DNA from: Alcanivorax sp. S6407 | GTDB lineage: Bacteria; Pseudomonadota; Gammaproteobacteria; Pseudomonadales; Alcanivoracaceae | Direction: 5' to 3' | Length of the DNA: 64,000 nt | Assembly (NCBI RefSeq): GCF_023016115.1 | Contig: NZ_JALKBH010000001.1 | Location: 676,471-740,470 of the forward strand | In this document: piece after piece, positions 20,262 through 28,629 of the stretch | Layout of the letters: every line of letters starts with the position of its first letter | How positions within the stretch are numbered: position 1 is the stretch's first letter | Notes under the pieces: generated by a model | What the model saw: the letters and a program-made list of their open reading frames with translations, nothing else | Database searches by the model: none | What the model was told of the DNA's origin: nothing | Position numbers and translations under genes: made by a program

Positions 20262-22934
20262 ATGCAGCTCACCCCCGTGCTTACTCAGCAAGCCCTGCTC
20301 ACTGCCATGCAGGAGAGCCCCCAACCCGGCCAGTACGCCCGCCAATATCTTGAACAGGGTCAGGAGCGCCTGAACCAGCAGTTCGAAACCGCGGACATTA
20401 CCGATCTGGTTCATGCCCGTGCCGAACTGGTAGACCAGGTAATGATTGCCGCCTGGTCCCTGTTCGGGCTTGCCGCACATGAGGATGCGGCGCTGGTGGC
20501 AGTAGGAGGCTATGGCCGTGGCGAGCTGCACCCCTGCTCGGATGTGGATCTGCTGATGCTGATCGCCGACAACAGTGATGACTCCCTGTTCGAAGGCCTT
20601 GAACGTTTTGTCGCCTTCCTGTGGGACATCGGTCTGGAGATCGGCCACGCGGTGCGCACCCTGGACCAGTGTGTGGAACTGGCCCAGGACGATATCACCG
20701 TGGCCACCAACATCATGGAAGCGCGCACCCTGGCCGGTGATGACAACATGCGCATCAAACTGGAAGCCCGCACCGGTCCGGACAAGATGTGGGATTCCGC
20801 CGCTTTCTTTGCTGCCAAGTGGGAAGAACAGGTCGGCCGCCACAAGCGCTTCAATGACACCGAGTACAATCTCGAACCGGATATCAAGAATGCCCCCGGC
20901 GGACTCCGGGATGTGCAAATGATTGCCTGGGTGGCCAAGCGTCACTTCAATGCGGACAACCTGGAAGCGCTGGTGGACGCCGAGTTTCTTACCAAGGAAG
21001 AGTATTCGGTGCTACGCAAGTGCCTGGATTACCTTTGGGAAGTCCGCTGGCAGTTGCATGTGCTCACCGGCCGCAACGAAAACCGCCTGCTGTTCGACCA
21101 TCAGCGCCAGCTTGCCGCACGCCTGGGCCATGAAGATTCCAGCACCAACCTGGGCGTAGAAGTTTTCATGAAGGGCTTCTACCGGGTAGCACTGGCCCTG
21201 TCTGTGCTGAATGAAATGCTGCTGCAGCTGTTTGATGAAGCCATCCTGCGCAGTGATGAGCCCGAACAGGTACGGCCACTGAACCGGCGCTTTCAGGTAC
21301 GCAACGAATACCTGGAAATGACCCATCCGGAAGTGTTCAGCCAGCACCCCTCTGCCCTGCTGGAAACCTTTGTGCTGATGGCTCAGAACCCGGACCTCAA
21401 GGGAATCCGGGCGGCCACGGTGCGGGCCCTGATCTACAACCGTCGGCTGATCGACGATGCTTTCCGGGCCAACCCGGAAAATACCGCCCTGTTCATGCAG
21501 CTGCTGCGCAGCCCCCACGCCCTGTTCACCCAGATGCGACGCATGAAACGCTACGGCATTCTTGGCAAATACCTGCCGGAATTCGGTGGCATCATCGGCA
21601 TGATGCAGTACGACCTGTTCCACATTTATACCGTAGATGCCCATACCCTGCTGGTGCTCAAGAATATGCGCCGGCTGCGCTATGAAGACATGCGCGACGA
21701 ATTCCCGCTGGCCACGGAAGTGTTCTATCGCCTGCCCAAACCGGAATTGTTGTACACCGCCGGCTTGTATCATGACATCGCCAAGGGGCGTGGAGGTGAT
21801 CACTCGGCACTGGGCGAAGTGGATGCGCTGGATTTCTGTCGCCGACACGGGCTCAGCGCATGGGACGGCAAACTGGTTGCGTGGTTGGTGAAGAACCATC
21901 TGGTGATGAGCGTCACTGCCCAGCGCAAGGACATTTCGGATCCGGACGTGGTCTACGAATTCGCCCGCAAGGTGGGCGATCTGGTGCACCTGGATTACCT
22001 CTACGTGCTTACCGTAGCGGACATCAACGCCACCAACCCGACCCTGTGGAATTCCTGGCGCGCTTCTCTGCTGCGTCAGCTGTACACCGAAACCAAGCGC
22101 GCCCTGCGCCGCGGGCTGAACAATCCAGTGGACAAGCAGGACTGGATCGATGAAACCCGTGACGAGGCCATGAAGCTGCTCACCGGCCAGGACCATGACG
22201 CTGCCGAAATCGAGGCGCTGTGGGCCAACATCGGTGACGAGTACTTCCTGCGGGAAATGCCCCGTGATATCGCCTGGCATACCGAAGCCATGCTCGACCG
22301 GGAAGACCCCAATGATCCACTGGTTCTGATTGGCGAAACCAGCCAGACTTCCATCGCCGGCGGCTCGCAGATATTCATTTACACTCCGGACACCCGCAAC
22401 CTGTTCAGCGCCACCGTGAACGCCCTGGATACCCTCGGGCTGACCATTATGGACGCGCGCATTATCACCAGCGTGGATGGCTTCAGCCTGGATACCTACA
22501 TCGTGCTGGATGAGCAGGGCACACCCATCGGTGAAGACTGGGCGCGTATCGAACAGATCCGCAAGACACTCACCGAAACCCTCAAGCATCCGGAGCGTTT
22601 CGCCAGCACCGTGAGCCGACGCATGCCGCGTCGCAACAAGCATTTTGACGTACCGACCCAGGTCATCATCAGCAACGATATCGTCAACGACCGCACCGCA
22701 GTGGATATCCAGACCCTCGACCGCCCGGGCCTGCTGGCGCACATCGGCCGTATCTTCATGCGTTTCGAGCTGCTGGTGCAGAATGCCCGTATTGCCACCC
22801 TTGGCGAGCGCGCCGAGGACGTCTTCTTCATTACCGATCTCGATGGTGAGCCGGTTTCCGATCCTGCCCTGTGCCAGGAACTGCAGGAAACCCTCAGACA
22901 AGAGCTCGACGACAAGAACAACGGAAACCAGTAA
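20262..22934 (+). CDS. glnD: Bifunctional PII uridylyltransferase/uridylyl-removing enzyme
   Basis: GlnD senses glutamine and uridylylates or deuridylylates PII proteins such as GlnK, whose gene lies at 46052. The 890-residue protein has the nucleotidyltransferase motif GGYGRGELHPCSDVDLL near residues 83-99, an HD domain with LYHDIAKGRGGDHS near 503, and two C-terminal ACT domains (about 700-890). Length equals the family norm. It is followed by dapC after three bases. Confidence 0.98.
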   Translation: MQLTPVLTQQALLTAMQESPQPGQYARQYLEQGQERLNQQFETADITDLVHARAELVDQVMIAAWSLFGLAAHEDAALVAVGGYGRGELHPCSDVDLLMLIADNSDDSLFEGLERFVAFLWDIGLEIGHAVRTLDQCVELAQDDITVATNIMEARTLAGDDNMRIKLEARTGPDKMWDSAAFFAAKWEEQVGRHKRFNDTEYNLEPDIKNAPGGLRDVQMIAWVAKRHFNADNLEALVDAEFLTKEEYSVLRKCLDYLWEVRWQLHVLTGRNENRLLFDHQRQLAARLGHEDSSTNLGVEVFMKGFYRVALALSVLNEMLLQLFDEAILRSDEPEQVRPLNRRFQVRNEYLEMTHPEVFSQHPSALLETFVLMAQNPDLKGIRAATVRALIYNRRLIDDAFRANPENTALFMQLLRSPHALFTQMRRMKRYGILGKYLPEFGGIIGMMQYDLFHIYTVDAHTLLVLKNMRRLRYEDMRDEFPLATEVFYRLPKPELLYTAGLYHDIAKGRGGDHSALGEVDALDFCRRHGLSAWDGKLVAWLVKNHLVMSVTAQRKDISDPDVVYEFARKVGDLVHLDYLYVLTVADINATNPTLWNSWRASLLRQLYTETKRALRRGLNNPVDKQDWIDETRDEAMKLLTGQDHDAAEIEALWANIGDEYFLREMPRDIAWHTEAMLDREDPNDPLVLIGETSQTSIAGGSQIFIYTPDTRNLFSATVNALDTLGLTIMDARIITSVDGFSLDTYIVLDEQGTPIGEDWARIEQIRKTLTETLKHPERFASTVSRRMPRRNKHFDVPTQVIISNDIVNDRTAVDIQTLDRPGLLAHIGRIFMRFELLVQNARIATLGERAEDVFFITDLDGEPVSDPALCQELQETLRQELDDKNNGNQ

Positions 22935-22937
22935 CCC

Positions 22938-24116
22938 ATGAATCCAGATCTGGAACGGCTGCACCCCTACCCGTTTGAGAAACTCAAGGCCCTGTTCAGT
23001 GGCTTGCCCGCTTCGGACAAGTCACCCATTGCCCTGTCCATCGGGGAACCCAAGCACCCCTCGCCGGACTTTGTGCAACAGGTGATCAAGGACAATACTG
23101 CGCGCCTGTCCAACTACCCGACCACGGCGGGTCTGCCGGAACTGAACGAGGCCATCGCCCAGTGGCTCAAGCGGCGCTTTCACTTGCAGACCATCGATAC
23201 CAGCCAGGTCCTGCCAGTCAACGGTACTCGCGAGGCCCTGTTTGCCTTCACCCAGGCGGTGGTTGATCGACAGCGCCAGCCGCTGGTACTGATGCCCAAT
23301 CCCTTCTACCAGATTTATGAGGGGGCCACCCTGCTCGCCGGTGGCGAACCCATGTACCTGCCCTGCACTGACAGCACCGGCCTGCAGCCGGATTTCGACG
23401 CAGTCAGCGAGGACACCTGGATTCGCACCCAGTTGCTGTTCATCTGCACCCCGGGCAACCCCACCGGCGCTACACTCAGCAAATCCCAGCTCAAGGCCCT
23501 CATCGAGCTGGCTGACAAGTACGACTTCGTGATCGCGTCGGATGAGTGCTATTCGGAGATTTATCGGGACAAGCCTCCAGCCGGCCTGCTGGAAGCCTGT
23601 GCGGAAATGGGGCGTCATGACTATCGCCGCTGCGTGGTCTTTCACTCGCTGTCCAAGCGCTCCAACCTGCCAGGGCTGCGCTCCGGCTTCGCCGCCGGCG
23701 ACAGCGAAATCCTCAAGCGCTTCCTGCGTTACCGCACCTATCACGGCTGTGCCATGCCCATTCACCACCAGCTGGCCAGCATCGCCGCGTGGAATGATGA
23801 AACCCATGTGGAGGCCAACCGGGCTCTCTACCGGGAAAAATTCGATGCCGTGCTGGACATTCTCGGCGGCCCCCTTAAGGTATCCGCCCCGGCGGCCGGG
23901 TTTTATCTGTGGCCGAAGACGCCGATCAGCGATGAAGAATTTGCCAAACGGCTGCAGGCCGAGCAGAACGTCACCGTCCTCCCCGGCCGCTACCTCTCGC
24001 GCACCGTCAACGGCAAGAACCCTGGCGAGAACCGGGTACGCATGGCGCTGGTGGCACCGCTGGAAGAATGTGTCGAAGGCGCGAAACGCATCAAGGCGTT
24101 GCTGGATACACTCTGA
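22938..24116 (+). CDS. dapC: Succinyldiaminopimelate aminotransferase
   Basis: DapC is a PLP enzyme that makes N-succinyl-LL-diaminopimelate in lysine and peptidoglycan synthesis. The 392-residue class I/II aminotransferase has FICTPGNPTGATLS, SDECYSEIY, and the PLP lysine in HSLSKRSNLPGLRSGFAAG near residue 240. The assignment to DapC rather than a related aminotransferase rests on context: dapD and dapE follow within 3 kb. Confidence 0.93.
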   Translation: MNPDLERLHPYPFEKLKALFSGLPASDKSPIALSIGEPKHPSPDFVQQVIKDNTARLSNYPTTAGLPELNEAIAQWLKRRFHLQTIDTSQVLPVNGTREALFAFTQAVVDRQRQPLVLMPNPFYQIYEGATLLAGGEPMYLPCTDSTGLQPDFDAVSEDTWIRTQLLFICTPGNPTGATLSKSQLKALIELADKYDFVIASDECYSEIYRDKPPAGLLEACAEMGRHDYRRCVVFHSLSKRSNLPGLRSGFAAGDSEILKRFLRYRTYHGCAMPIHHQLASIAAWNDETHVEANRALYREKFDAVLDILGGPLKVSAPAAGFYLWPKTPISDEEFAKRLQAEQNVTVLPGRYLSRTVNGKNPGENRVRMALVAPLEECVEGAKRIKALLDTL

Positions 24117-24123
24117 CATACCC

Positions 24124-24295
24124 GTAGGAGCGTCGCTCGCGGCGCGATTACTGCCGTCATTTTAAAGGCGGTTTACCACAGAGGTTACAGAGTTCACTGA
24201 GATAAAATAATGGGCTTTCTCTGTGCCTCGGTGTGCTCTGTGGTGAAATTGCTTTTGATCCAGGTGTGGAATCGCGCCGCCAGCGACGCTCCTAC
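24124..24295. repeat. Nested inverted repeat, family 1 (copy 1)
   Basis: Outer arms of 26 bases, beginning GTAGGAGCGTCGCT, face each other with one mismatch. Inside them a second, weaker inverted pair is built from CACAGAG words with a period near nine. The whole 172-bp unit fills the dapC to yffB spacer. A second copy is at 50351-50523. Confidence 0.8.
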
Positions 24296-24319
24296 GGAAA
24301 GGTTTGGAAAGGAAGAAAC

Positions 24320-24667
24320 ATGGAACTGACAATCTTCGGTATCAAGAACTGCGATACCATGAAGAAAGCCATGAAATGGCTGGATGACAATGGTGTGGCC
24401 TATCACTTCCATGATTACAAGAAGGAAGGCGTGCCGGAAGCTTCCCTAAAGCAATGGCTGGATGCCCTGGGCTGGGAAACCGTGATCAACAAGCGTGGCA
24501 CCACCTGGCGCAAGCTGGATGATGCGACCAAGGACACCATGGATGCCGACAAGGCGGTAACCGTGGCGCTGGAGAATCCGTCTATCATCAAGCGACCGAT
24601 TCTGCAGAACGACAAGATTCTCACCGCCGGCTTCAAGGCCGACGAGTGGCAAGCACTTTTGCAATAA
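24320..24667 (+). CDS. yffB: ArsC/Spx-family protein, YffB-like
   Basis: This 115-residue thioredoxin-fold protein starts MELTIFGIKNCDTMKKAMKW. It has a single Cys in the arsenate-reductase-like position and RGTTWRKLDDATKDTMDADK and PSIIKRPIL, as in E. coli YffB. The biochemical role of YffB is not settled; glutathione-dependent reductase activity has been proposed. AAAGGAAG upstream supports the start. It sits between the dapC and dapD genes and probably shares their transcript. Confidence 0.9.
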   Translation: MELTIFGIKNCDTMKKAMKWLDDNGVAYHFHDYKKEGVPEASLKQWLDALGWETVINKRGTTWRKLDDATKDTMDADKAVTVALENPSIIKRPILQNDKILTAGFKADEWQALLQ

Positions 24668-24702
24668 GCGCCCTGCGCAACCGATTTCACAGAGAGGACC
24701 TC

Positions 24703-25737
24703 ATGAGCAACTATTTCGCCATCGCACTGGGCTGCGGCACCAAGAACCGCAACGACAACTGGCTGGAAGTCTACTACCCGGATCCGGCTATCAATCCGGA
24801 CAACAAGCTGGTGGAAGTCATCCGTGAGGAACTGGGTTATGAAGGTGGCAATGCGGCCATCGAACTGACTCACCGTCAGGTTCAGCACATTGCCCGCGAA
24901 TGGCGCGAAGCCGGTTTCGAACATGAAGCCAGCTATGCCGTTGCCTTCCAGGAATCTGGCAGCCCGGTGGTACTGACCGTACTGGAAACCGATGCCGAGC
25001 CGGCCTCCACCCCAGAGGCTTACCTGAAGCTGCACCTCATCTCCCACCGTCTGGTGAAGCCCCATGGCGTAAACCTGTCAGGCATCTTCCCGCTGCTGCC
25101 CAACGTGGCCTGGACTAACGAAGGCGCCGTGGATCTGGAAGAACTGCAGGAACGTCAGCTGATGGCACGTCTGAACGGCAAGGTACTGTCCGTGAACAGC
25201 GTGGACAAGTTCCCGAAGATGACCGACTACGTGGTTCCGGCTGGCGTGCGAATTGCCGACACCTCCCGCGTACGTCTGGGCGCCTACGTGGGCGAAGGCA
25301 CCACCATCATGCACGAAGGCTTTATCAACTTTAATGCCGGCACCGAAGGCCCGGGCATGATCGAAGGCCGTATCTCTGCCGGCGTATTCGTAGGCAAAGG
25401 CTCCGACATCGGTGGCGGCGCCTCCACCATGGGCACCCTGTCCGGTGGCGGCAACATGGTCATCTCCCTGGGTGAAGGCTGTCTGCTCGGCGCCAACGCC
25501 GGTACCGGCATCCCGCTGGGCGATCGTTGCACCATCGAAGCCGGCCTGTACATCACCGCGGGTTCCAAGGTGCAGCTGATGGATGACAAGGGCGAGATCG
25601 TGGAAACCGTCAAGGCTCGCGACCTGGCTGGTCAGTCCGACCTGCTGTTCCGTCGCAACACCACCAACGGTGCCGTGCAGTGCCTCACCAACAAGAGCGC
25701 CATCGCCCTGAACGAAGAACTGCATAAGCACAATTGA
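24703..25737 (+). CDS. dapD: 2,3,4,5-tetrahydropyridine-2,6-dicarboxylate N-succinyltransferase
   Basis: DapD succinylates tetrahydrodipicolinate, the step before DapC. The 344 residues correspond to the longer DapD type found in Pseudomonas, not the 274-residue E. coli type. The C-terminal half is a left-handed beta helix (GAYVGEGTTIMHEGFINFNA, ISAGVFVGKGSDIGGGAS). AGAGAGGACC precedes the ATG at 24703; an earlier in-frame ATG overlapping yffB is less likely. Confidence 0.96.
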   Translation: MSNYFAIALGCGTKNRNDNWLEVYYPDPAINPDNKLVEVIREELGYEGGNAAIELTHRQVQHIAREWREAGFEHEASYAVAFQESGSPVVLTVLETDAEPASTPEAYLKLHLISHRLVKPHGVNLSGIFPLLPNVAWTNEGAVDLEELQERQLMARLNGKVLSVNSVDKFPKMTDYVVPAGVRIADTSRVRLGAYVGEGTTIMHEGFINFNAGTEGPGMIEGRISAGVFVGKGSDIGGGASTMGTLSGGGNMVISLGEGCLLGANAGTGIPLGDRCTIEAGLYITAGSKVQLMDDKGEIVETVKARDLAGQSDLLFRRNTTNGAVQCLTNKSAIALNEELHKHN

Positions 25738-25768
25738 CGCAACACGCGGCACGCTTCACGCAACACGC
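25738..25768 (-). repeat. Heptanucleotide array, GCRTGNN type
   Basis: On the minus strand the units read GCGTGTT, GCGTGAA, GCGTGCC and GCGTGTT, directly after the dapD stop codon. Confidence 0.7.
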
Positions 25769-25812
25769 CGGCGTTCCCGCGAATTGATACGCAGAAGCAT
25801 CGAACGGGCGTT

Positions 25813-25893
25813 GAGTGGCGAGTTTCGAGTAACGAGTTGCGAAGATCAAAACCGATTTTGACTTTCGTAACTCGAAACTCGTAACTCGCTTCT
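25813..25893. repeat. Facing heptad arrays, GAGTNNC type
   Basis: The left arm reads GAGTGGC, GAGTTTC, GAGTAAC, GAGTTGC, GAAGATC. The right arm carries the reverse-complement words GTAACTC, GAAACTC, GTAACTC, GCTTCTC. Together they form a long imperfect hairpin 40 bases before dapE. The same core occurs at 27198, 27430 and 43754. Confidence 0.75.
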
Positions 25894-25935
25894 CGCCCCG
25901 GTCCGAAAGACGTCAGCTCCAATACTGGAAACCCT

Positions 25936-27075
25936 ATGTCCCGCACCCTCGATTACACCAAGGAACTCATCCGCCGCGCCTCCGTAACCCCTGAGGACGA
26001 AGGCTGTCAGGAGTGGATGATCGAAAAACTGGAAGCCCTTGGCTTTGAGTGTGAAACCCTGTGGTTCGAGGAAGTGCGCAACCTGTGGGCGCGGCGCGGC
26101 AGCGAAGGCCCGGTATTTGCCTTTGCCGGGCACACCGATGTGGTGCCCACCGGTGATGTGTCTGCCTGGAAGTACGATCCGTTCACGCCCACCGAGGAAG
26201 GGGATCTACTCTATGGTCGCGGCACCGCGGACATGAAAGGCTCCATTGCTGCCATGATGGTGGCCATCGAAGATTTTGTGGCTGCCAACCCGGATCACCC
26301 CGGCAGCATCGCCCTGCTGATCACTGCCGATGAAGAAGGCCCGTCCGTTAACGGCACCGTCAAGGTGGTAGAAACCCTGCAGGCGCGCAACGAACATATC
26401 GACTACTGTCTGGTGGGCGAGCCCTCTTCCACCGACACAGTCGGCGACGTGATCAAGAATGGTCGCCGCGGCTCCCTTGGCGCCAAACTGGTAGTGAAAG
26501 GCATCCAGGGACACGTGGCCTACCCGCACCTGGCCCGCAACCCGGTCCATGATGCCGCACCTGCTCTGGCAGAACTGGCAGCATCAGAATGGGATAACGG
26601 CAACGAATTCTTCCCCGCCACCAGCTTCCAGATCTCCAATATCAACGCCGGCACCGGCGCTACCAATGTGATTCCCGGGACCTGCGAAGTGATCTTCAAC
26701 TTCCGTTTTTCTACCGAGCTCACCGACGCCATCCTGCGCGAACGTACCGAGGCGATTCTGGACAAGCATGGCCTGGACTACGACCTGACCTGGACCCTGT
26801 CCGGCCAGCCGTTCCTCACCGACCGAGGCGCCCTGGTCAACGCCACCGTGGATGCCATCCGTGATGTGACCGGCCGCGATACCGAACTGTCCACCGCCGG
26901 CGGCACCAGCGACGGCCGCTTCATCGCCCCGACCGGGAGCCAGGTGGTGGAACTGGGCCCCATCAATGCCACCATCCACAAGGTGGACGAACACACCAGC
27001 ATCAGCGAACTGGAAACGCTGACAGCGATCTACGCGCGCCTGCTGGAGAACCTGATGGGCACGCCTGACGCCTGA
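25936..27075 (+). CDS. dapE: Succinyl-diaminopimelate desuccinylase
   Basis: DapE releases succinate from N-succinyl-LL-DAP. The 379-residue M20 metallopeptidase has the zinc ligands in [12 protein letters not shown] (His near 66), [14 protein letters not shown] (Asp near 99), ITADEEGPS (Glu pair near 134) and the C-terminal [12 protein letters not shown]. Its last codons repeat the heptad ACGCCTG twice, and the stop is followed at once by a terminator. Confidence 0.97.
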   Translation: MSRTLDYTKELIRRASVTPEDEGCQEWMIEKLEALGFECETLWFEEVRNLWARRGSEGPVFAFAGHTDVVPTGDVSAWKYDPFTPTEEGDLLYGRGTADMKGSIAAMMVAIEDFVAANPDHPGSIALLITADEEGPSVNGTVKVVETLQARNEHIDYCLVGEPSSTDTVGDVIKNGRRGSLGAKLVVKGIQGHVAYPHLARNPVHDAAPALAELAASEWDNGNEFFPATSFQISNINAGTGATNVIPGTCEVIFNFRFSTELTDAILRERTEAILDKHGLDYDLTWTLSGQPFLTDRGALVNATVDAIRDVTGRDTELSTAGGTSDGRFIAPTGSQVVELGPINATIHKVDEHTSISELETLTAIYARLLENLMGTPDA

Positions 27076-27076
27076 C

Positions 27077-27115
27077 GCAAAAAGGCCCGCCCGGTTACGG
27101 GCGGGCCTTTTTGCG
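27077..27115 (+). terminator. Intrinsic terminator after dapE
   Basis: A hairpin with an 8-bp or longer GC stem (GGCCCGCCCG pairing with CGGGCGGGCC around GTTA) is flanked by A and T runs on both sides, so it can act in either direction. It closes the glnD-dap unit. Confidence 0.9.
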
Positions 27116-27142
27116 TCTGTAAATCCCTCGCTATACCCCGCT

Positions 27143-27330
27143 GTAGGAGCTTGCCTGCAAGCGATCCGAGCCTAAGCGAGGTAAGGATTCCAGAAGCGAG
27201 CTTCGAGTAACGAGTTTCGAAAATCAAAAGCGGAATGGGTAGCAGGGGTGCAGCCTTTCGAAACTCGCTTCTCGTAACTCGAAACTCATTTCCTCGCCAG
27301 GGCTCGGATCGCTTGCGGGCAAGCTCCTAC
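27143..27330. repeat. Nested inverted repeat, family 2 (copy 1)
   Basis: The outer arms are REP-like: GTAGGAGCTTGCCTGCAAGC at the left, and its complement ending GCTCCTAC at the right. Next come GATCCGAGCC and its complement, then facing GAGTNNC heptad arrays (27198-27225 and 27260-27287). The element is about 188 bp. Copy 2 is at 43711-43899. Confidence 0.8.
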
Positions 27331-27356
27331 AGCGACTTCGTAGATTCGCCTGGGTG

Positions 27357-27504
27357 GCCCGGCAAGGATCCACGAAGCGTATCTCGAAGATCAAACCCAA
27401 ACATCTATCCCGGCTTCTCTTTTTGCCTTTCGTAACTCGGTACTCGCAACTCGAATCTTTTTACCTCGCTTAAACTCGGATCGCTTGCAGGCAAGCTCCC
27501 ACAG
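27357..27504. repeat. Family 2 half element (decayed)
   Basis: The right half matches family 2: three heptads from 27430, then TTTACCTCG, CTCGGATCGCTTGCAGGCAAG and a terminal GCTCCCAC written here in parts. The left half is hardly recognisable apart from a shared AAGATCAAA word. Confidence 0.55.
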
Positions 27505-27587
27505 ATTCTTCGCCCAGGCCCGGATCGCCTACAGCCCCCTGCCAATATCCGCTACCATGTCCGAAAGTATCATCACCGGGGACAACA

Positions 27588-27788
27588 ATGTGGCTGCATG
27601 AAATTCCGGTTGGCGGCTTGCTGGTCAGCCCCATGGTGCTGTTTGTGCTGGTGGCCCTGGCCTGTACCGCAGCCAGTTGGCTGCTGTTGCGCCAGCTGGG
27701 CTGGCACCGGGCTATCTGGAAAGGCCCCTGGTTCTATCTATCGCTGTTTGTCTGCTATCTGGCCCTGATCCTGGGCCTGCTGAGCTGA
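27588..27788 (+). CDS. aaeX: Small inner-membrane protein, DUF1656/AaeX-like
   Basis: This 66-residue protein has two hydrophobic segments (SPMVLFVLVALACTAASWLL and FYLSLFVCYLALILGLL) and starts MWLHEIPVGG, the pattern of DUF1656/AaeX proteins. In E. coli aaeX precedes aaeA and aaeB, the same order as here. Its function is unknown; a role in assembling the efflux pump is often assumed from context. Confidence 0.85.
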   Translation: MWLHEIPVGGLLVSPMVLFVLVALACTAASWLLLRQLGWHRAIWKGPWFYLSLFVCYLALILGLLS

Positions 27789-27795
27789 GGATTCC

Positions 27796-28629
27796 ATGTC
27801 GCAACCTGTTCGTATAATGATCACCGTGGCAGTCGTCATACTCGCCATCATCGCAGGCAACTGGATCTGGAATTATTACCTCTATGCCCCCTGGACCCGT
27901 GACGGCAAGGTACGCGCCCAGATCATCACCCTGTCTCCGGATGTGTCAGGCTGGGTCTCCGAGTTGCCGATCACCGACAACCAGACGGTAAGTCGTGACA
28001 GCCTGCTGCTGCGGCTAGAGCCCCAGCGCTATCAGGCCGCCGTTTCCCGGGCCAGGGCCCAGCTGGAGGTTGCCCAGACCCGTCTCGCCCTGGCCGAACT
28101 GAAACGCGAAAAGAGCAGCGGTGAAGTAAAGCAGCAAGCCGCCCTGGACGTGAAGCTGGCCAGTGCCGATCTGGACATGGCCCGCGCCGCACTGACCAGT
28201 GCGGAGCTGGATCTGCAACGCACCGAAGTGCGCGCCCCCGCCGACGGCACCGTGGTCAACCTGACTCTCCAGCAAGGGAACTTTGCCGAGCGCGGCAAGC
28301 CGGTACTGTCCATGGTCAAGGCCGACAGCTTCTACGTCACTGGCTATTTCGAGGAAACCAAGCTGCCACTGGTGCACATTGGCCAACAGGCCTCGGTGGT
28401 ATTGATGAACGGCGCGCACACTCTACAGGGCAAGGTCACCAGCGTGGGCCAGGCCATTGCCAACGCCAATACCCGTACTGACCAGCAGCTGCTCCCGGAA
28501 GTGCAACAGACCTTCAACTGGGTCAGGCTGGCACAGCGCATCCCGGTGCATATCGAACTGGACAGCATTCCCGACGACATCCTGCTCGCCGCTGGCATGA
28601 CCGCCACGGTACGCCTGCATGACGATTAA
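27796..28629 (+). CDS. aaeA: HlyD-family periplasmic adaptor, AaeA-like
   Basis: This is the membrane-fusion subunit of a probable efflux pump for aromatic acids or similar organic anions. The 277 residues contain one N-terminal membrane segment (about 6-25), a biotinyl-lipoyl-like domain (VRAQIITLSPDVSGWVSELP), a helical hairpin rich in Ala, Leu and Gln (about 75-135), and a beta domain with EVRAPADGTVVNLTLQQGN. It follows aaeX by seven bases and overlaps the next gene by eleven. Substrate is inferred from E. coli AaeAB only. Confidence 0.88.
   Translation: MSQPVRIMITVAVVILAIIAGNWIWNYYLYAPWTRDGKVRAQIITLSPDVSGWVSELPITDNQTVSRDSLLLRLEPQRYQAAVSRARAQLEVAQTRLALAELKREKSSGEVKQQAALDVKLASADLDMARAALTSAELDLQRTEVRAPADGTVVNLTLQQGNFAERGKPVLSMVKADSFYVTGYFEETKLPLVHIGQQASVVLMNGAHTLQGKVTSVGQAIANANTRTDQQLLPEVQQTFNWVRLAQRIPVHIELDSIPDDILLAAGMTATVRLHDD

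Larger units (their letters stand above)
27116..27587. other. Repeat-filled spacer between dapE and aaeX
   Basis: No gene is supported in these 470 bases. They hold the complete family 2 element and a second, decayed half copy at about 27357-27504. The half copy keeps the heptad arm (GTAACTC, GGTACTC, GCAACTC), the GCTCGGATCGC-like block as CTCGGATCGC, and the REP end CAAGCTCCCAC. The last 80 bases before the ATG at 27588 should contain the promoter of the efflux operon, but no convincing boxes were found. Confidence 0.6.

Noticed and set aside
21012..22964. 650-codon open frame antisense to glnD
   Set aside because: Same reason: complete overlap with a certain gene, biased composition, and no recognisable motif.
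24124..24295. Insertion sequence or transposase remnant
   Set aside because: The element is only 172 bp, contains no coding frame and no visible target duplication; it fits an intergenic repeat better.
25738..27587. CRISPR array
   Set aside because: Repeats here are heptads and facing pairs without regular spacers of 30-40 bases, and no cas gene is present.
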